The notes: generated by a model from the sequence alone, not told the origin. A DNA stretch of 64,000 bases from Zygnema cylindricum (GCA_037447655.1 JBBHKE010002052.1:59352-123351); one strand, 5' to 3'; numbered from the stretch's first letter, positions 44,764 through 56,640 are shown. Numbers and translations: made by a program.

Positions 44764-45023
44764 GTACACCCTGGACGATGTGCACGATTTTCAAGTGAAG
44801 AGTAAAAAATATCGCCAACACGAATAGGTGATGAAAACCGAACACGTCGTACACGCTATCCGCTGTCCACAGTTTGCTGCGCTTTCGCTCTATTAACACA
44901 CGTAAAAATGTGACACATGTCACATAATACGGTAGAGGCTTTCCGTTGGAGGCAGACGTTCAAGTAAAAGCCATAACAGTGAAGAAGTTAGGGTTTGTTA
45001 CAAACCCTGATGAAGGTACAAAT

Positions 45024-45213
45024 AGTACGTTGGAGCATACTCGTACTATACCTTAAGTACATTATGCTGGTATACTTTAAGTACATTACATTGGTACAAA
45101 TATTTCGCTCTGACTTTCCGTTGAAGATATTTTGCAGATTTTCAAAAATTATAGGTGGTCCACATTTTTCGTTCTGACTTTCCGTTGAAGATATTTGGCA
45201 GATTTTCAAAATC
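45024..45213 (+). repeat. Tandem repeats of 24 and 64 bp
   Basis: Two units of about 24 bp (TATACYTTAAGTACATTA) at 45048-45095, then two units with a 64-bp period starting 45104 and 45168 (TCTGACTTTCCGTTGAAGAT). Confidence 0.8.
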
Positions 45214-45494
45214 TTGACTCTAACCTACGTGGCGCCAATCATAATTTGAGAAACAATGTTCACTGGCACGACATAATGGAAGGCAGTGCCAGTAAACATA
45301 AAAAATAGACGTATCCGCATGTTTACTTGGAGCGCCTAATGGAGAACATGTCTAACTCTGAATTCTTCATAAGGCCAGAAAAAGCGAAACATTCATTTGA
45401 GCTTCTCATGAAATTAGCTTCCAATTGATGCACTGAAAAATTACTGCCAATCATCGGAACACTAATTATTGGTAAGTGGCTATTGTTACGCAAC

Positions 45495-45702
45495 ACTGCA
45501 TCGTGTATCGCTATTAGTGTTAATGTTATTTTTGCCACTTTAAAAACATTTTCTCCCTACAAGCTTGTCCGATCATGGATCTGACGGTCGCGATTGAAAG
45601 CCAAGATTCCCAGCTCCGATTGGTGGTCTCCATGTGAAAATCAGACAAGTGTGTAAAGAGAGATGTTTGAAGTGGCGAAAAAATAGCGATACACGGTGTA
45701 GT
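45495..45702. mobile_element. Second MITE of the same family
   Basis: Ends ACTGCATCGTGTATCGCTATT and its reverse complement (19 of 21 positions) enclose 208 bp. The inner word CGTGTATCGCTATTAG matches CGTGAATCGTTATTAG of the element at 43901. A clean TA duplication is not visible. Confidence 0.6.
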
Positions 45703-45715
45703 TTTTAGCTTTTAC

Positions 45716-46570
45716 TAGTGTTGTGTATCGGTAAGGATTTGCTGATAACCGATATGGACCTTTTTTCGGGGACCCGATAATCGATATATTGGGACGATAT
45801 ATCGCTATCGGTCTTATCGCCGATTAGTAGCCGATAAGATCGGCTACTTATCGGCGATAATGCCGATAACGATAACTATCGGCGATAACTGTACGAGCCG
45901 TACAGATAAATGTACGGCATGTACACTCAATTGTACGTCTTATTCCCCCGACGCGCCCTACTCACAACCCTTGAGGTACCTACCAATCAGATCATTTGTA
46001 CAAGCCGAAAGTAAAGTAGCCGGCATAAGATGTGTACGGCGGCATAAGATGTGTACGGCTTTAGTACGGCTCCAGTTAAAACGATGTACCTTTCATATCC
46101 GACGCCGTGGCTTTGTCCCTTTATTTTTTGGGATCCACTAAAAACCTGCCACGTGTCAATCCGTCGGCTTTTTTGGCAAAAGCCGCCAAAAATGACATTC
46201 CGAGATGTCGGCGCTCACGCTGACAGTTCGCTCGTATTTTCTCATTGAATGTCCTCCGTTCGATTCCGGCGGCGCGCATAATCTTATTTTGCATCCGTTT
46301 ATCGGTACAATTCCGTACGTTCCCAGAAAAAGTTATGTTCAGTTAACCGCCCAAAAAGTACTACAAAGTGCAACGTATTTTTTCGTCAAATTCTTTTCAT
46401 TTCCCGTAAACAACCATACATTTCTCGTAAATTTACCGTTCAGTTTACCGGACAGAAAGCACTCTGGACAGAAAGTACAGAAAGTACAAATATATCGGGA
46501 CGGCTGACCGTTCGGTAACCGATAACTATCGGTATCGGTGTTATCGCTATAATTTTTCGATACAACACTA
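45716..46570. mobile_element. hAT-type TIR element, 855 bp
   Basis: TAGTGTTGTGTATCG and CGATACAACACTA form the ends, flanked by near-perfect 8-bp duplications GCTTTTAC (45708) and GTTTTTAC (46571). The interior is dense in CGATAA/TTATCGG palindromic words and has no transposase. Same family as the element at 10518-17749. Confidence 0.8.
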
Positions 46571-46578
46571 GTTTTTAC

Positions 46579-47159
46579 CCTTTGATGGTGACGTGACGAT
46601 GTGGTGATGTACATCAACGACTATTTCTTGACACTCTTTTGCGAGATACTCGATTCGAGCGTTTTCTATGTGCGAAATTTAAAGGTTTCTGAAGGACTGC
46701 TTTTAACTTTTTTTGACTTTTGTCATAAGTGAGTTGGTTGTTCCTTTCGGTGAACTTTCTTTGTGCGTTTGTTCCTTTCCAATTAATTTTCTTTGTTCGA
46801 TTAGGTTTTGCTTCTTGCCGAGTTCAATTTTTCGGTTTCTTTCTTGCTGTTCATTTCCTTTGTTCCCATGTGCACAGGTGGTTTATCGTCTCACATTCTT
46901 AATAAAGCTCACATTTTAATAAATTTTAAAGGATTTTAATGTAAACGATTTTGCATTTAGTCCAGGTGACGTGGGCAATTATTAACCGCATAAAAAATCT
47001 AAATAGGAGAAATAAACAATTATTATTTGTTTTTGTTATTATTGTAATTATTGTAATTATTATTATTAGTTTTTTAACCGCCGGATCATCTTTGGCTGTA
47101 TTGGAAATTGTCATATTTTTTACGCTGCATTCAGTTTTGCAAATATAAATATGAACGTC
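46579..47159. other. Intergenic DNA, no gene seen
   Basis: T-rich and then ATT-microsatellite-like (47030-47075). No frame or RNA gene recognised. Confidence 0.5.
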
Positions 47160-47960
47160 ATTTTTTTTATTGTGTGTAAATAAAGTTGATGAAAAAAACA
47201 TTACTGACTGATCCTTTTTATATCTTAAATAAAGTAACAGAAGAGAATTCTCATATTCTAAACGAGGCCAGACTGGACAAAGTTGATAATTTGACAATAG
47301 TAAATTCAATGCAAAATCTACCAAGATGTATATATTTCGATCTTAAATTTGTCGCTACTTTGAGATGAGAGATATATATCAATTGGAATTGTAAAGCTGA
47401 AATTGTAGAGATATATCGTGATTTTAATAATACAAAAACATTGCAAAGTTCATAAGCCGGTACTTGTAGATTTTATTGAGGAACATCGATGAAAGTCAAA
47501 AGACATTTTATTTCAAAACTTGAGGAACTCTTCTATATTTTTAGGCACACAATGCTCTCTGTACATTATATTGAATGTACAGATAAACATAAAATAGTGC
47601 AGTGAGTCTAAGGAAGAGAAAGGATGCATGTCTATATCAGTGATATTGCTATTATCGGGGCTATGAGATACCAATTCCATATACTGAATATTTTACCTCT
47701 AAAACAGTATCTATCGATTATCAGAAAAACCTCTTTGACATTTATCGCTACTTGAAGTAAAAATGAGTATTTTTCTCTCCCTTAATATTTTTCAGAATAT
47801 TTCATGTAAATGATGCCATTGACAAAAAAACATAAAAACAAAATTGATTATTGTACGTCCCAACGATTGAGCTTTCCGTTGAGGAGCTTTAAAAGTCTTT
47901 TATCTTTGCTTAATCTCACTTTTAGTGTTAATGACACTAACCTCGTCCCGGTTTTTCTGC
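47160..47960 (-). repeat. Repeat A, inverted copy
   Basis: Reverse complement of 38470-39260 with clear divergence. It abuts repeat B (47965) directly, whereas about 80 bp separate A and B in the first copy. Confidence 0.7.
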
Positions 47961-48556
47961 CCACCAATAATAACTTTATTAAGAAAATGCGATGGCAAAC
48001 ATCTTAGAAGAGCACAATACAATTTATTTTAGTTACAAAAAGCAACAAGAGCACCCAAGTTATAAGTGTACGTTGACATAGATTCTCCAGTCTTAAGTCA
48101 TAACAATTAACGATGTTTGACTTGCTGATAACAACTTTTTTTTTTTTTTTTTTGTAGTTGCAGTAGGCAATTTGCAGGGTAGGGCAGCCCTTCTTAAAAT
48201 GACAAACTTAGACGATTAAAACGACTTTTGAGTACTATCTTCGGAATTTGGTCCTCCCACGAAACCTCCTGAGCCTAGGTCTTTCAAATCTAGGCAAAAT
48301 TGTGCATTTCAACAGTATTTAGATCTAAAATTCGGCAAACTGAGGTTCATAGAATGGCCTACTTTCAGTTTGAAAACAAACAAATCGTAAAAGCTTCCCC
48401 AAAGAAGTTCAAAACTGAAATTGCTATTCAACTAATGCCAAATGTAAAGGAAAAAGAAAAGGAAGAAGAAAAAGACGAAGGAATACAAAAAAAAGGAACT
48501 GAAAAAAAAAACATTACGATTCTCGAAAACACGCAGATTCACTCTCGATATTATCA

Positions 48557-48926
48557 TCAACGAACACTAACCACTGTACTCCTCAACCGTTTGTAACTCC
48601 ATAACATACTATCATCCGTTCCCTTGTCTCCCACCTTCCATTCTTTACTCCCTCCCTCCTCCCCTTCCCACAAAGTACTTTTTTCGCCTCTCTCTTTCTC
48701 CGTCGTAAAGGAAATATCGCTGTCGAGATTCACTCTTGTGATCTCCTGAGCCGATCTTTTCAAAAGAGACGCACTTTCTATGGACGCCGCGCTTTGAGTC
48801 CCGTCCAATGGCCATCTCTCGTCGACATCGTTTTCGTCCTCATTCCCACGACGGTGATCCATGCGAGAATCGCCGTTGTTGTTTCCGTATCTGTTTCCGT
48901 ATCCGTTGTATCGCTCTTGCTCTCGT
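48557..48926 (-). CDS. Terminal exon: disordered hydrophilic tail
   Basis: Begins after acceptor CTGTAATACAG and continues the coiled coil for a few residues (REQERYNGYGNRYGNNNG), then becomes a low-complexity acidic/polar tail (MDHRRGNEDENDVDERW; TRVNLDSDISFTTEKERG; LWEGEEGGSKEWKVGDKG), ending at TGA 48557-48559. An internal GTATGT at about 48611 could act as a donor, so the last 18 residues are less certain. Copied at 39933-40167. Confidence 0.7.
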
Positions 48927-48979
48927 CTGTATTACAGAAACGCATGCAGGTAAAGGAATAGAAATAAGAAAACGATCTC

Positions 48980-49057
<78 letters not shown>

Positions 49058-52000
49058 ATCACAATACAACTAAATAACAATAGTGGCGCTTATGATTATT
49101 ACATACAAGAACAATAATCACAATACAAAAAGGAACAAAAAATGATATTTACCATCATTACAAACAATAACAATAAATAAACGATACTAAAATTATGATA
49201 AGATATACAAATGTATACAGAAAAGCGTTTTCTGTCAGGGAACCCTTTCTTCTTTCCTTCGTTTTATCGGAGGACAAGAAATATGAAAAGGATATCGTTA
49301 ATAAAAACGACCGAGCACTCACAGAATGTACACACATCCAGTAAAAGGAGAGAAGTTAATAAACAGTTTTCCTAAACCTCAAAAACCATAAACCTTCCGT
49401 TCTTCCACTGAAAATAAGCAGAACTTTTGAATTTAAGAATTTATTTCAAGTATTATTTCTTCACTTATTTGTTGGAGATAAGTAAAATCACCTCTCTCGC
49501 ATCCGTTCTTCCACTTGTTCTCGCAACCTGTCCCAGAAAGACCCAAACCATGGCCCATTATTGACAAAAATCAAATAATTAAATAATCATATAATCAAAT
49601 AATCAATAAGTTCAAACAAGACAGCCAGAAAAAGCGTAATTTTTCTCTTAACCTAGATTTTTGAAGGCTCAAAATCAACCTTCATCTTATATTTAAGCCA
49701 TTTTTGACATCATCTGAAACACTTAACGCCTCTTCATCAAAATCGTTCAACAACAAAGTCAAACATTCCCCGAAAGAATAATACCTCATTTCTTTTGCGC
49801 GTTTTTCTGTGTTTTCAACCTCCTCCCTCTGTCTGTCACGTAGACGTCGAGCTTCTTCTAATAGCCTCAGCTTTTGTTCCTCCTTTGCCCTCATCTCCTC
49901 CTCCATCGCCATTCTCTCCTCCTATCCATAAAGAAAAAACAAACACAATATATATATACTTATATAATATACACAATATATAACAATCTCACAACGGAAC
50001 AGCCTTATGCCCTACTTGATTGGACCTGCCTATGATTTCTTTCCACGTCAAAAACATAAAGAAATTTTATGAGAATCCTTAAGATTCGTTAATTGAAGGT
50101 TAAAAAACTAAACTGAACTAAATTAGAGGTTCATAACATCCATGTGATTTCTCCTATACACCACTCTATGAGAATTTGATCGACACAAACATCTTGAGGC
50201 GAAAAGTGGCAATCCCGGACTCTCGTGATATCAATCCACACTATTTTATGGTCGACAAATAAAATTGGTGTGTAATCCATACGAGTCAAAATAGTTGAAA
50301 TGTGCGAAAACAATCCGAAAAACGTATGTGGTGTCCCCGAACCATACAACACAAGTATAGCCCAATTGTTTTCGCACATTTGAACTATGATACAGATGTC
50401 AACTCACCTGCTCCCTTCTCTCTGCTTCCTCTGCCTCCCTTCTTAACCGCTCCTCCTCTCTCAACTTCTCTTGTTCTTCCTCCCACTCCTGTCTGCGTTG
50501 CCTCTCTTCTTCCAAGAGCCTCCTCTCCTCTTCCTGTCGAAAACAAAGTTGTTTAACATAGCCGTAAATAAAGACGTTGAAAAAAAAAATATTTATTTCC
50601 ACTCTAACAATGTTGTTTTACCAAAATAGACGTATTAATAAAGAAGTGCGGAAAAAAATCTTCCTTTCCACTCTTAAGGGTTTTTTCAGGGTTTTTTAGG
50701 GTTTTGGGCACCAAGGGGAGCTAAACAAAACGGCCATAGACATTTAATTGCAGGAGTACATAAATGAGTAATATGTGGAGGAAATCGAGAAAACGTGTCA
50801 TTTCATAATTGGTAAAAAAACCTACTAAGTAACCAACCAATAAAAAACTAGATAGCGTGGTCCACAGCGACTACTCAATAGGTTTTTAAGGTGAAAATAG
50901 ATGAATCGATATAGGTCAAACTATGAGGTATAGAACACCTATGATGGAGAGATACCAGAATAAGTGTGGATTAGCATTGATAACTCAAGTATAAGATCTG
51001 ATTTTGACATATTCGATTGGTCAACAATAGGTTCTTCCAAAACATTCGGTATATAGTAGTGAACCTGGATACAACAAGGTCGTTGGAGAAAGGGATATTC
51101 AATATTCTTCCATTTAATATCGCTATTAAAGAGTCGATAACATTTTCCAACGGACTTTCCCTTTTCTATCATTCAGTGAAACGTTTGAAGGGGACTCACC
51201 TCTCGCCTCTCCTCTTCCTCCAAACGAAGCCGCTCCTCCTCCTCCTCCCTTATTCTCTCCTCCTCCTCTCTGCCAGACCATTTGTCTTTGAGTTTCTTTC
51301 GTTCCATAATGCAGCATGGAAATGCACTTATTCCGTTACCGGCTCTATAGGATTTTTAACCCTATTTTTACCCTTATTTTGACCTTCAAAAACTGCGGCC
51401 CATATTTTTTAAACTGGAAAAACCTAAAGGTGATTTGGACAATTGCATGGAAACACCTACATATGGCATTTCGAATAGAACTGAAGTAGAGAAGAGTAAC
51501 CAGAAACAATTAAATACATCTCTATAAATTGCATACCTTAACATTTGTTCCCTCTCTTCTGCCAGTTTCCGTTCTTCCTCCAAACGTGCAAGTTCTGCCT
51601 TCTGGGCCTCGATACCTTTCCTCCTCTCTTCCTGCATCTCCAATCTCCTTACTTCCTCTTCCTCTCTCTCCTTTTCAAATTTTCGACGTCGCACATTCTT
51701 GTCGCTGAAAAAGTCTGTCTCGTCACACTCTACTGTGTATGTGGCGACAAGCTTCGAGCCTTCCTGTGAAAGTTCCAATAATACTAAAAAATGAATCACA
51801 CAAAAAACTTGAAAGCGTAAAAAAACTTGGAATCGTAAAGAGTTTAGATTATGAGTTGAGATCAAAGTTCCCATAGCACTAAAAAAAGTATAGGATAAAA
51901 AACTCGAACGAGTAAAGAGTTTAGGTGAAAGTTCCAATAGCACCAAAAAATGAATCGAACAAACGACTTGTAAGCATAAAGAATTTAGATTCTCCTTAGG

Positions 52001-55000
52001 GGAGGAGAGAGAGGGAATGATACGTCCTCCGGAACTCGAAACACCCCATTTAGACACCATTCTCTCCGAAGAAATTGTCCTTTCCCCGAAAAGGTCGTCT
52101 TTTTTGTACTTTTTGTCTTTTTCCCAAAAGACCAAAACGGCGGAAACTTTAAATTTTTGCTAAAAGAAGAAAATGCGAGAAATTATTTGAGGAGGAGAGG
52201 GAAGGAACGGGGAGAGGGAGGGAGGAGGGAAATAAAAAACACAAGTATCCAGCATATATGTAATACATGGTCAAGTAAAGATTACAGATACAAACGAACT
52301 AAACAAGAGAATGCATGATTAGCTCAATAAGACGAAAACCCTAAAAAACTATATAAATTTCTGTTACATGCTACTCTACGTCTTTTGTAAAAAATCGTAA
52401 AAACATAAGAAACCAATGAATCATTCGTCCACCTTTCAAATTAAATAGGAAATTAGATTAGATTAAATTAAATTAAATTAAAGTGGCCCTGCATCCCAAG
52501 ACTCACAAAACCCAATTACTCTCAAGGAGAAGGTTTTCTACCGCTGTATTATTTAACATATGTTTTTTTTTTAATCTTTCTCAAAACACACAAATTTGAC
52601 AAATTTGTTAATTATACACCATTAACAGCTCTGATCCGATACTCATAATACGCCCTTTTCTTGTGAGTATAATTGCCAATAAAGACGAAAAAGTTTTAAA
52701 AATGAAAAAAGAAACAGGTAAAATGAAGAATCTTTTCCAAAACCCTCGCTGCAAAGGCTCACGTGATCCGGTACTCATATATGCCCTTTTCTTCTGAGTG
52801 TAATTGCTAATAAAGATAAAAGAGTTTTAAAACAAAAAAAAGGGAGAGGTAAAAATGGAGTACCTTTTTCAAAACCCTCCCTGCAAAGGCTCGTACTGCC
52901 TTGCAAAACCCTTCATAATCCTCGTATTGTACAATTACTTCACATTTCAGCCGAGCTCCCAAGCCTCCGATAGAAAGGTTGGACATTTCTCGGGCAGCTT
53001 TGATGACATCAGCATCTCCTAAAATTTCCAGTTTTCTGTTTAAAATCAGGGTCAAAAATTGTCCGGTTAGAGGATGATTTTTAGATTTTTAAGACTTAAA
53101 ATTTCCATTTTTCTGTTGAAATCACATTCATTTTGTTTAGAGGACTAATTTTTATCTTTTAAAATGTCCAGTCTTCTGTTTGAATCGCTTTCATTTTGCT
53201 TAGAGGACTAATTTCTATCTCATAAAAATGTCCAGTTTCCTGTTGAAATTGTATTCAAATTCTCCAATTAAAGGACTAAAAATTCATTATTCTAACAAAT
53301 AATTTAGCGTAGCTTATTATAATAAAGTGTTAACCCTAATAATTCACTAACTCTAATAGCGGTAGGCAGTGTAGTATGGTCTATGGCACCAAAAAAACAT
53401 AATGGGGTCGAACTATCTCCTTCCCTCCTCCTTCCCCCCCCCTCCCTCCCCACCTCCCTTCCTCCCCCTCCCTTGTAAAAAAGGGGGTCTAAGTGGACAA
53501 ATTTAACTCGCATACATTTGATTTTGTTGTCTTTTCCTTTTGTTTATTGTGTTTTTCTTTATTTGTTTGGTTGTTTGTTTTTTCTTAACAAAATGAGGTA
53601 CACACTAATTTCTGTACATTTAATACAATTAATTATTTTAGAGGAAGACACACCTTTCTTATTGTATGTTCAAAGACAAGAAACAAAGATAAACTGCCCA
53701 CCATTGTTAGAGTTGATTAACCATTATAATTTGAATGTTTTTTCGATCCAAAAATCATAAATAAGTGTTAATAACATTATTCGGTGAAGTGGCCCATAAT
53801 CTGCCACATATCAAAACATAATTTGGTGTAGTTGATTCTAATAAAGGGTTAAGACTAATTATAACATAGCGTAGTTGATTCTAACAAAGTGTTAAAAACA
53901 ATAACTACAATATAGTGTGTTTGATACTAATGAAGTGTTAACGACAATAATTATGATTAGCGTAGTTGATTCTAATAAAGTGTTGATGGCAATAACTACA
54001 AAACAGTGTAGTTGCTTCAAATAATTTGTTAACGACAATAATTACAATACATTGTAGTTGATTCTAATAAAGTGTTAACGATGATAATTCACTAACTCTA
54101 ATAGAAATGGCAGGTATACCTGACTGGCCCCAAAACTGAGAGCAAAGAATGGGTGAAAAAGAAAAAAGAAAAAAAAACAAAAAAGAATTGTTCGTCTTAA
54201 ATTTCTGGCGAGCGGAGAGGGGAGAGGGCAGATGAGAGAGGGGAGAGGGCAGATGAGAGAGGGGAGAGGGGAGAGGCAGAGGGGAGAGGGAGGGGGAAAG
54301 GAGAATGAGATACCTGATTGGCTCAAAAACAGAGAGCAAAGAATGTGTGAAAAAGAAAAAGTAAAAGGGACGTAGAAAAATTGTTCGAATTCCGGAGTGG
54401 GGAGAGTAAAAAGGAAAAAGGAGAGAGGAGAGAGGGGAGAGGAGAGAGGAGAGAGGGGGGAGGGGAGAGGGGGGAAGAGAATGAGGTACCTGATTGGCCC
54501 AAAAACGGAGAGCAAAGAGTGTGTGACCAATAAAGACGGATTTGATGAAACTCGAGGTTCCGCTAACCACCGAGAAGGAATTCCTTTAATGTGGAGAGTG
54601 TCAGGCCTACCCCCGGGTCTTTGAGACTTGTAGCCTGTGATATGACGGAGGGTATTTGAGATTTTATAAAGTAATTTTCAGGATAACTTTTCAGGGTTTT
54701 AAAGTGGTCTTTCTAAGGGTTTTAGGGTTGTTTAGGGTTAGAGATAGAGGAGGCGAGTGTCAGGTTTACCACCCGGTCTTCGAGACTTGTAACCTGGGGT
54801 TGTAAAGGAGGGATATATGGGCCTTTTTAAGTGGTTTGAAGGTGTTTTTTAGGGTTTTCAGATTTTCTGTAGAATTTCTGAGGATTTTAATTTTTTTCTT
54901 TTTCGGATTCCTAAAAATTTAAAGATTTTTTAGGGTTTTTTAGAGTTGAATGTTAGAAATTGATGTGGAGAGTGTCAGGCCTACTGGTCTTCAGACTTGT

Positions 55001-56079
55001 AACTTGCGGTTATGAAGGAATTTTTTTTAAAGTTTTTTCAGTGTTTCTTGAAGTTTCTAAAGGGTGTTTTTCCGGGTTTTCAGGGTTTTTAGGATTTTCG
55101 AGGGTTTTCAGGGTTTTTAGAATTTCTTAGGGGTTTTCAGGGTTTTTCAAGTTTTTCTATGGTTTTTTAGGGTAGTTCAAAGTTTCAGGTTTTTTTCGAA
55201 ATTGCTCAATTTTATAAACAAATGACATTCCAAAAGTTGAGAAGAAATAGAAAAGATAGCACCTACATTGTTTATATGACAAAAAGCTTTTACAAACACT
55301 TACAAAGTACAAAAAGAGGTACAAGACATACTCTCACTTATATTATATTATTTCAAGTCATGTTTTTGGGTCATGTTTTGGTCAAAACTTTGTTCATCTT
55401 TAAGTGACGTCACCCGATTTTTGACCAAATATCGGGTAACATGACCGGAAGGTGACGAGAAAAATATAAATAAGAACATGCCCATTGATTTAGTAAAAGA
55501 GGTAAAAAAAATGGAACTAAGCTTCTAGTCATAAATAAACATGAATAAAAAAACATACATAAAAAAACATGCACAAAAAGCATGTAAAAAAAGACACAAT
55601 ACAATAAATAGGGAATTTAATCGTTGTGAAGAATCCGTACCACCAATGCTTGGGCCAAAAACTTTCTCCCATTGTTCTTCGAGAGAGAGAAAAGTTGCAA
55701 AAGGAGGAATATTGGCTTCACACAACAGCTTGTTTCCAGAAACCCTAATCTCAACTTTTGTCATCTTCTCCTTCACAATAGAAGCCTTTGTCACCAAATC
55801 CGTACACTGTCCCGACAAATCCAAAACGGCAGAAGCCACGCGTTCGTCTTTTCGTTTTTTGTGAATATCGCGATCTTTTTGGACGCGCAAATCTCGCTCG
55901 TTTTTTAAAACAAGACCGGCTTGTCGCTTAAAATATTCTAAAAGAGTTTCTTTCAGCTGCCATTCATCTAAAGATAATGGAGAATTGTCTCGACGGAAAA
56001 AGACAAAATGGAGTTCGTGACGAGGGATAAGGGAGAGACCGAGATCCAAAGGAAGTTCTTCTCCCTCGTTTGCTTCCAT
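48557..56079 (-). CDS. Multi-exon gene: globular N-terminus plus long coiled coil, function unknown
   Basis: Exons I can place (minus strand): 56079-55644 (start), 53035-52864, 51763-51537, 51269-51200, 50533-50408, 49921-49785, 49527-49492, 48926-48557 (stop). From 53035 on, all have GT-AG borders and every junction is in phase (0, 2, 0, 0, 2, 2), strong evidence for a real spliced gene. Exon 1 ends in phase 1 while 53035 needs two bases, so at least one more exon (length 1 mod 3) lies between. The protein has two possible globular parts, about 190 residues of E/R-rich coiled coil and a disordered acidic tail. I do not recognise the family. Confidence 0.8.
48982..49053. repeat. CT microsatellite, about 36 units
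   Basis: On the coding (minus) strand this is (GA)n ending about 55 bases before the acceptor of the terminal exon. Confidence 0.95.
49054..49491 (-). other. Intron sequence, no other feature
   Basis: Lies between the 36-nt exon and the terminal exon; the distal part is shared with repeat B. Confidence 0.6.
49492..51763 (-). CDS. Five coiled-coil exons
   Basis: 51763-51537 carries the end of a beta-rich segment (GSKLVATYTVECDETDFFSD) and begins the coil (RRRKFEKEREEEEVRRLEMQ). 51269-51200 (70 nt) reads EEERIREEEEERLRLEEEER; 50533-50408 (126 nt) EEERRLLEEERQRRQEWEEE; 49921-49785 (137 nt) EERMAMEEEMRAKEEQKLRL; 49527-49492 is a 36-nt microexon LREQVEERMRE. Donors are GTATGC, GTGAGT, GTGAGT, GTATTA and GTGATT. 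The charge pattern suggests a long single alpha helix or coiled coil. Confidence 0.8.
52864..53035 (-). CDS. Exon encoding a compact alpha/beta segment
   Basis: Acceptor TTAAACAG, donor AAAAAG/GTACTC. It reads KLEILGDADVIKAAREMSNL, then GGLGARLKCEVIVQYEDYEG and FCKAVRAFAGRVLKK: helix, beta strand, helix with good hydrophobic spacing. Together with the start of the next exon it could form a small folded domain. No family recognised. Confidence 0.75.
53037..53285. repeat. Four tandem copies of the intron acceptor region, ~64 bp period
   Basis: The acceptor and first bases of the exon at 53035 (minus-strand AACAGAAAACTGGAAATTTT) recur upstream in the intron at about 53100, 53165 and 53230 as CAGAAAAATGGAAAT, CAGAAGACTGGACAT and CAGGAAACTGGACAT, within units that also share TTTAGAGGACTAATTT. 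Confidence 0.75.
53300..54110 (+). repeat. ~48-bp tandem repeats GTAGTTGATTCTAATAAAGTG
   Basis: About seven units at 53765-54107 built on GTAGTTGATTCTAATAAAG and TGTTAACGACAATAAT; one outlying copy at 53305-53350. Intronic with respect to the coiled-coil gene. Confidence 0.75.
54110..54540 (+). repeat. Three ~185-bp tandem units with GA-rich interiors
   Basis: Each unit begins near TGATTGGCYCAAAAACNGAG and GCAAAGARTGTGTGA and contains a GAGAGGGGAGAGG-type tract. Long minus-strand frames through it are repeat artefacts. Confidence 0.75.
54593..55010 (+). repeat. Three dispersed units GAGTGTCAGGCCTAC...ACTTGTA
   Basis: Copies at about 54594, 54757 and 54967 share GAGTGTCAGG, CCGGTCTT-type and GAGACTTGTAACCTG, separated by AGGGTTTT-rich DNA. 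Confidence 0.7.
55644..56079 (-). CDS. First exon of the coiled-coil gene
   Basis: ATG 56079 is the first in frame. MEANEGEELPLDLGLSLIPR leads into RHELHFVFFRRDNSPLSLDE, a helical LKETLLEYFKRQAGLVLKNE and KVEIRVSGNKLLCEANIPPF, ending near EEQWEKVFGPS. Two phase-1 donors are available (after 55644 or 55641). No signal or transit peptide is apparent. Confidence 0.7.
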
Positions 56080-56113
56080 ACTAGCCAGTTATGAATTACT
56101 GACAGGAAACACT

Positions 56114-56211
56114 GTTAAAACGTCGACGTTAAAACTTTAGGATGTTAAAACGTTAGGATGTTAAAACGTCGACGTTAAAACGTCGACGTTAAAACGTTAG
56201 GATGTTAAAAT
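56114..56211 (+). repeat. TTAAAACGTCGACG / TTAAAACGTTAGGATG minisatellite
   Basis: Seven to eight units of 13-16 bp, 35-130 bp upstream of the coiled-coil start codon. The variant GTCGAC units are palindromic. Confidence 0.85.
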
Positions 56212-56640
56212 ATAGAAATTATCACACGTGGCAGAATGGAATGCTAGTTTGATGCGATGTACCAAGTTCGAATGCTGCGATGGTGCCACGTCACAGGTTT
56301 AAAAAAACAAAAAAAAAAGACGAAATAGCACCAGTTGGAAAACTACTGTATTGCCAGACAAGTGCCACGTGCAGATCAGTGGGCAGATGAGACTGCTAAA
56401 CTATTGCCACGTGGCAAGGTAGAATCCTGAAATGAATCCAAAGTATGATAAATGTAACAATGAACAGAAAATGTTTGAATGCAATATATTAGTGCATTGC
56501 ATTACATTCCAGAATTCTTGGACACAAAATTTGTTATTAATTGTAGGAACAACATCAAAATTCAAAAACTCTTCCTGCAATTTGCATCAGAAGAGGTGTT
56601 TTTCAGCAGTTACAATCAGGAGCTATCTCCAAGCATTGTT

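Larger units (their letters stand above)
47965..49290 (+). repeat. Repeat B, second copy (3' end of the coiled-coil gene)
   Basis: Direct repeat of 39340-40480. This copy is the one in phase with upstream exons, and it is longer by the 141 bp missing from the first copy plus a longer CT tract. Confidence 0.8.

Noticed and set aside
54064-54570. 168-residue minus-strand protein rich in Ser/Pro/Leu
   Set aside because: It lies across three tandem units with GA-rich cores inside an intron.
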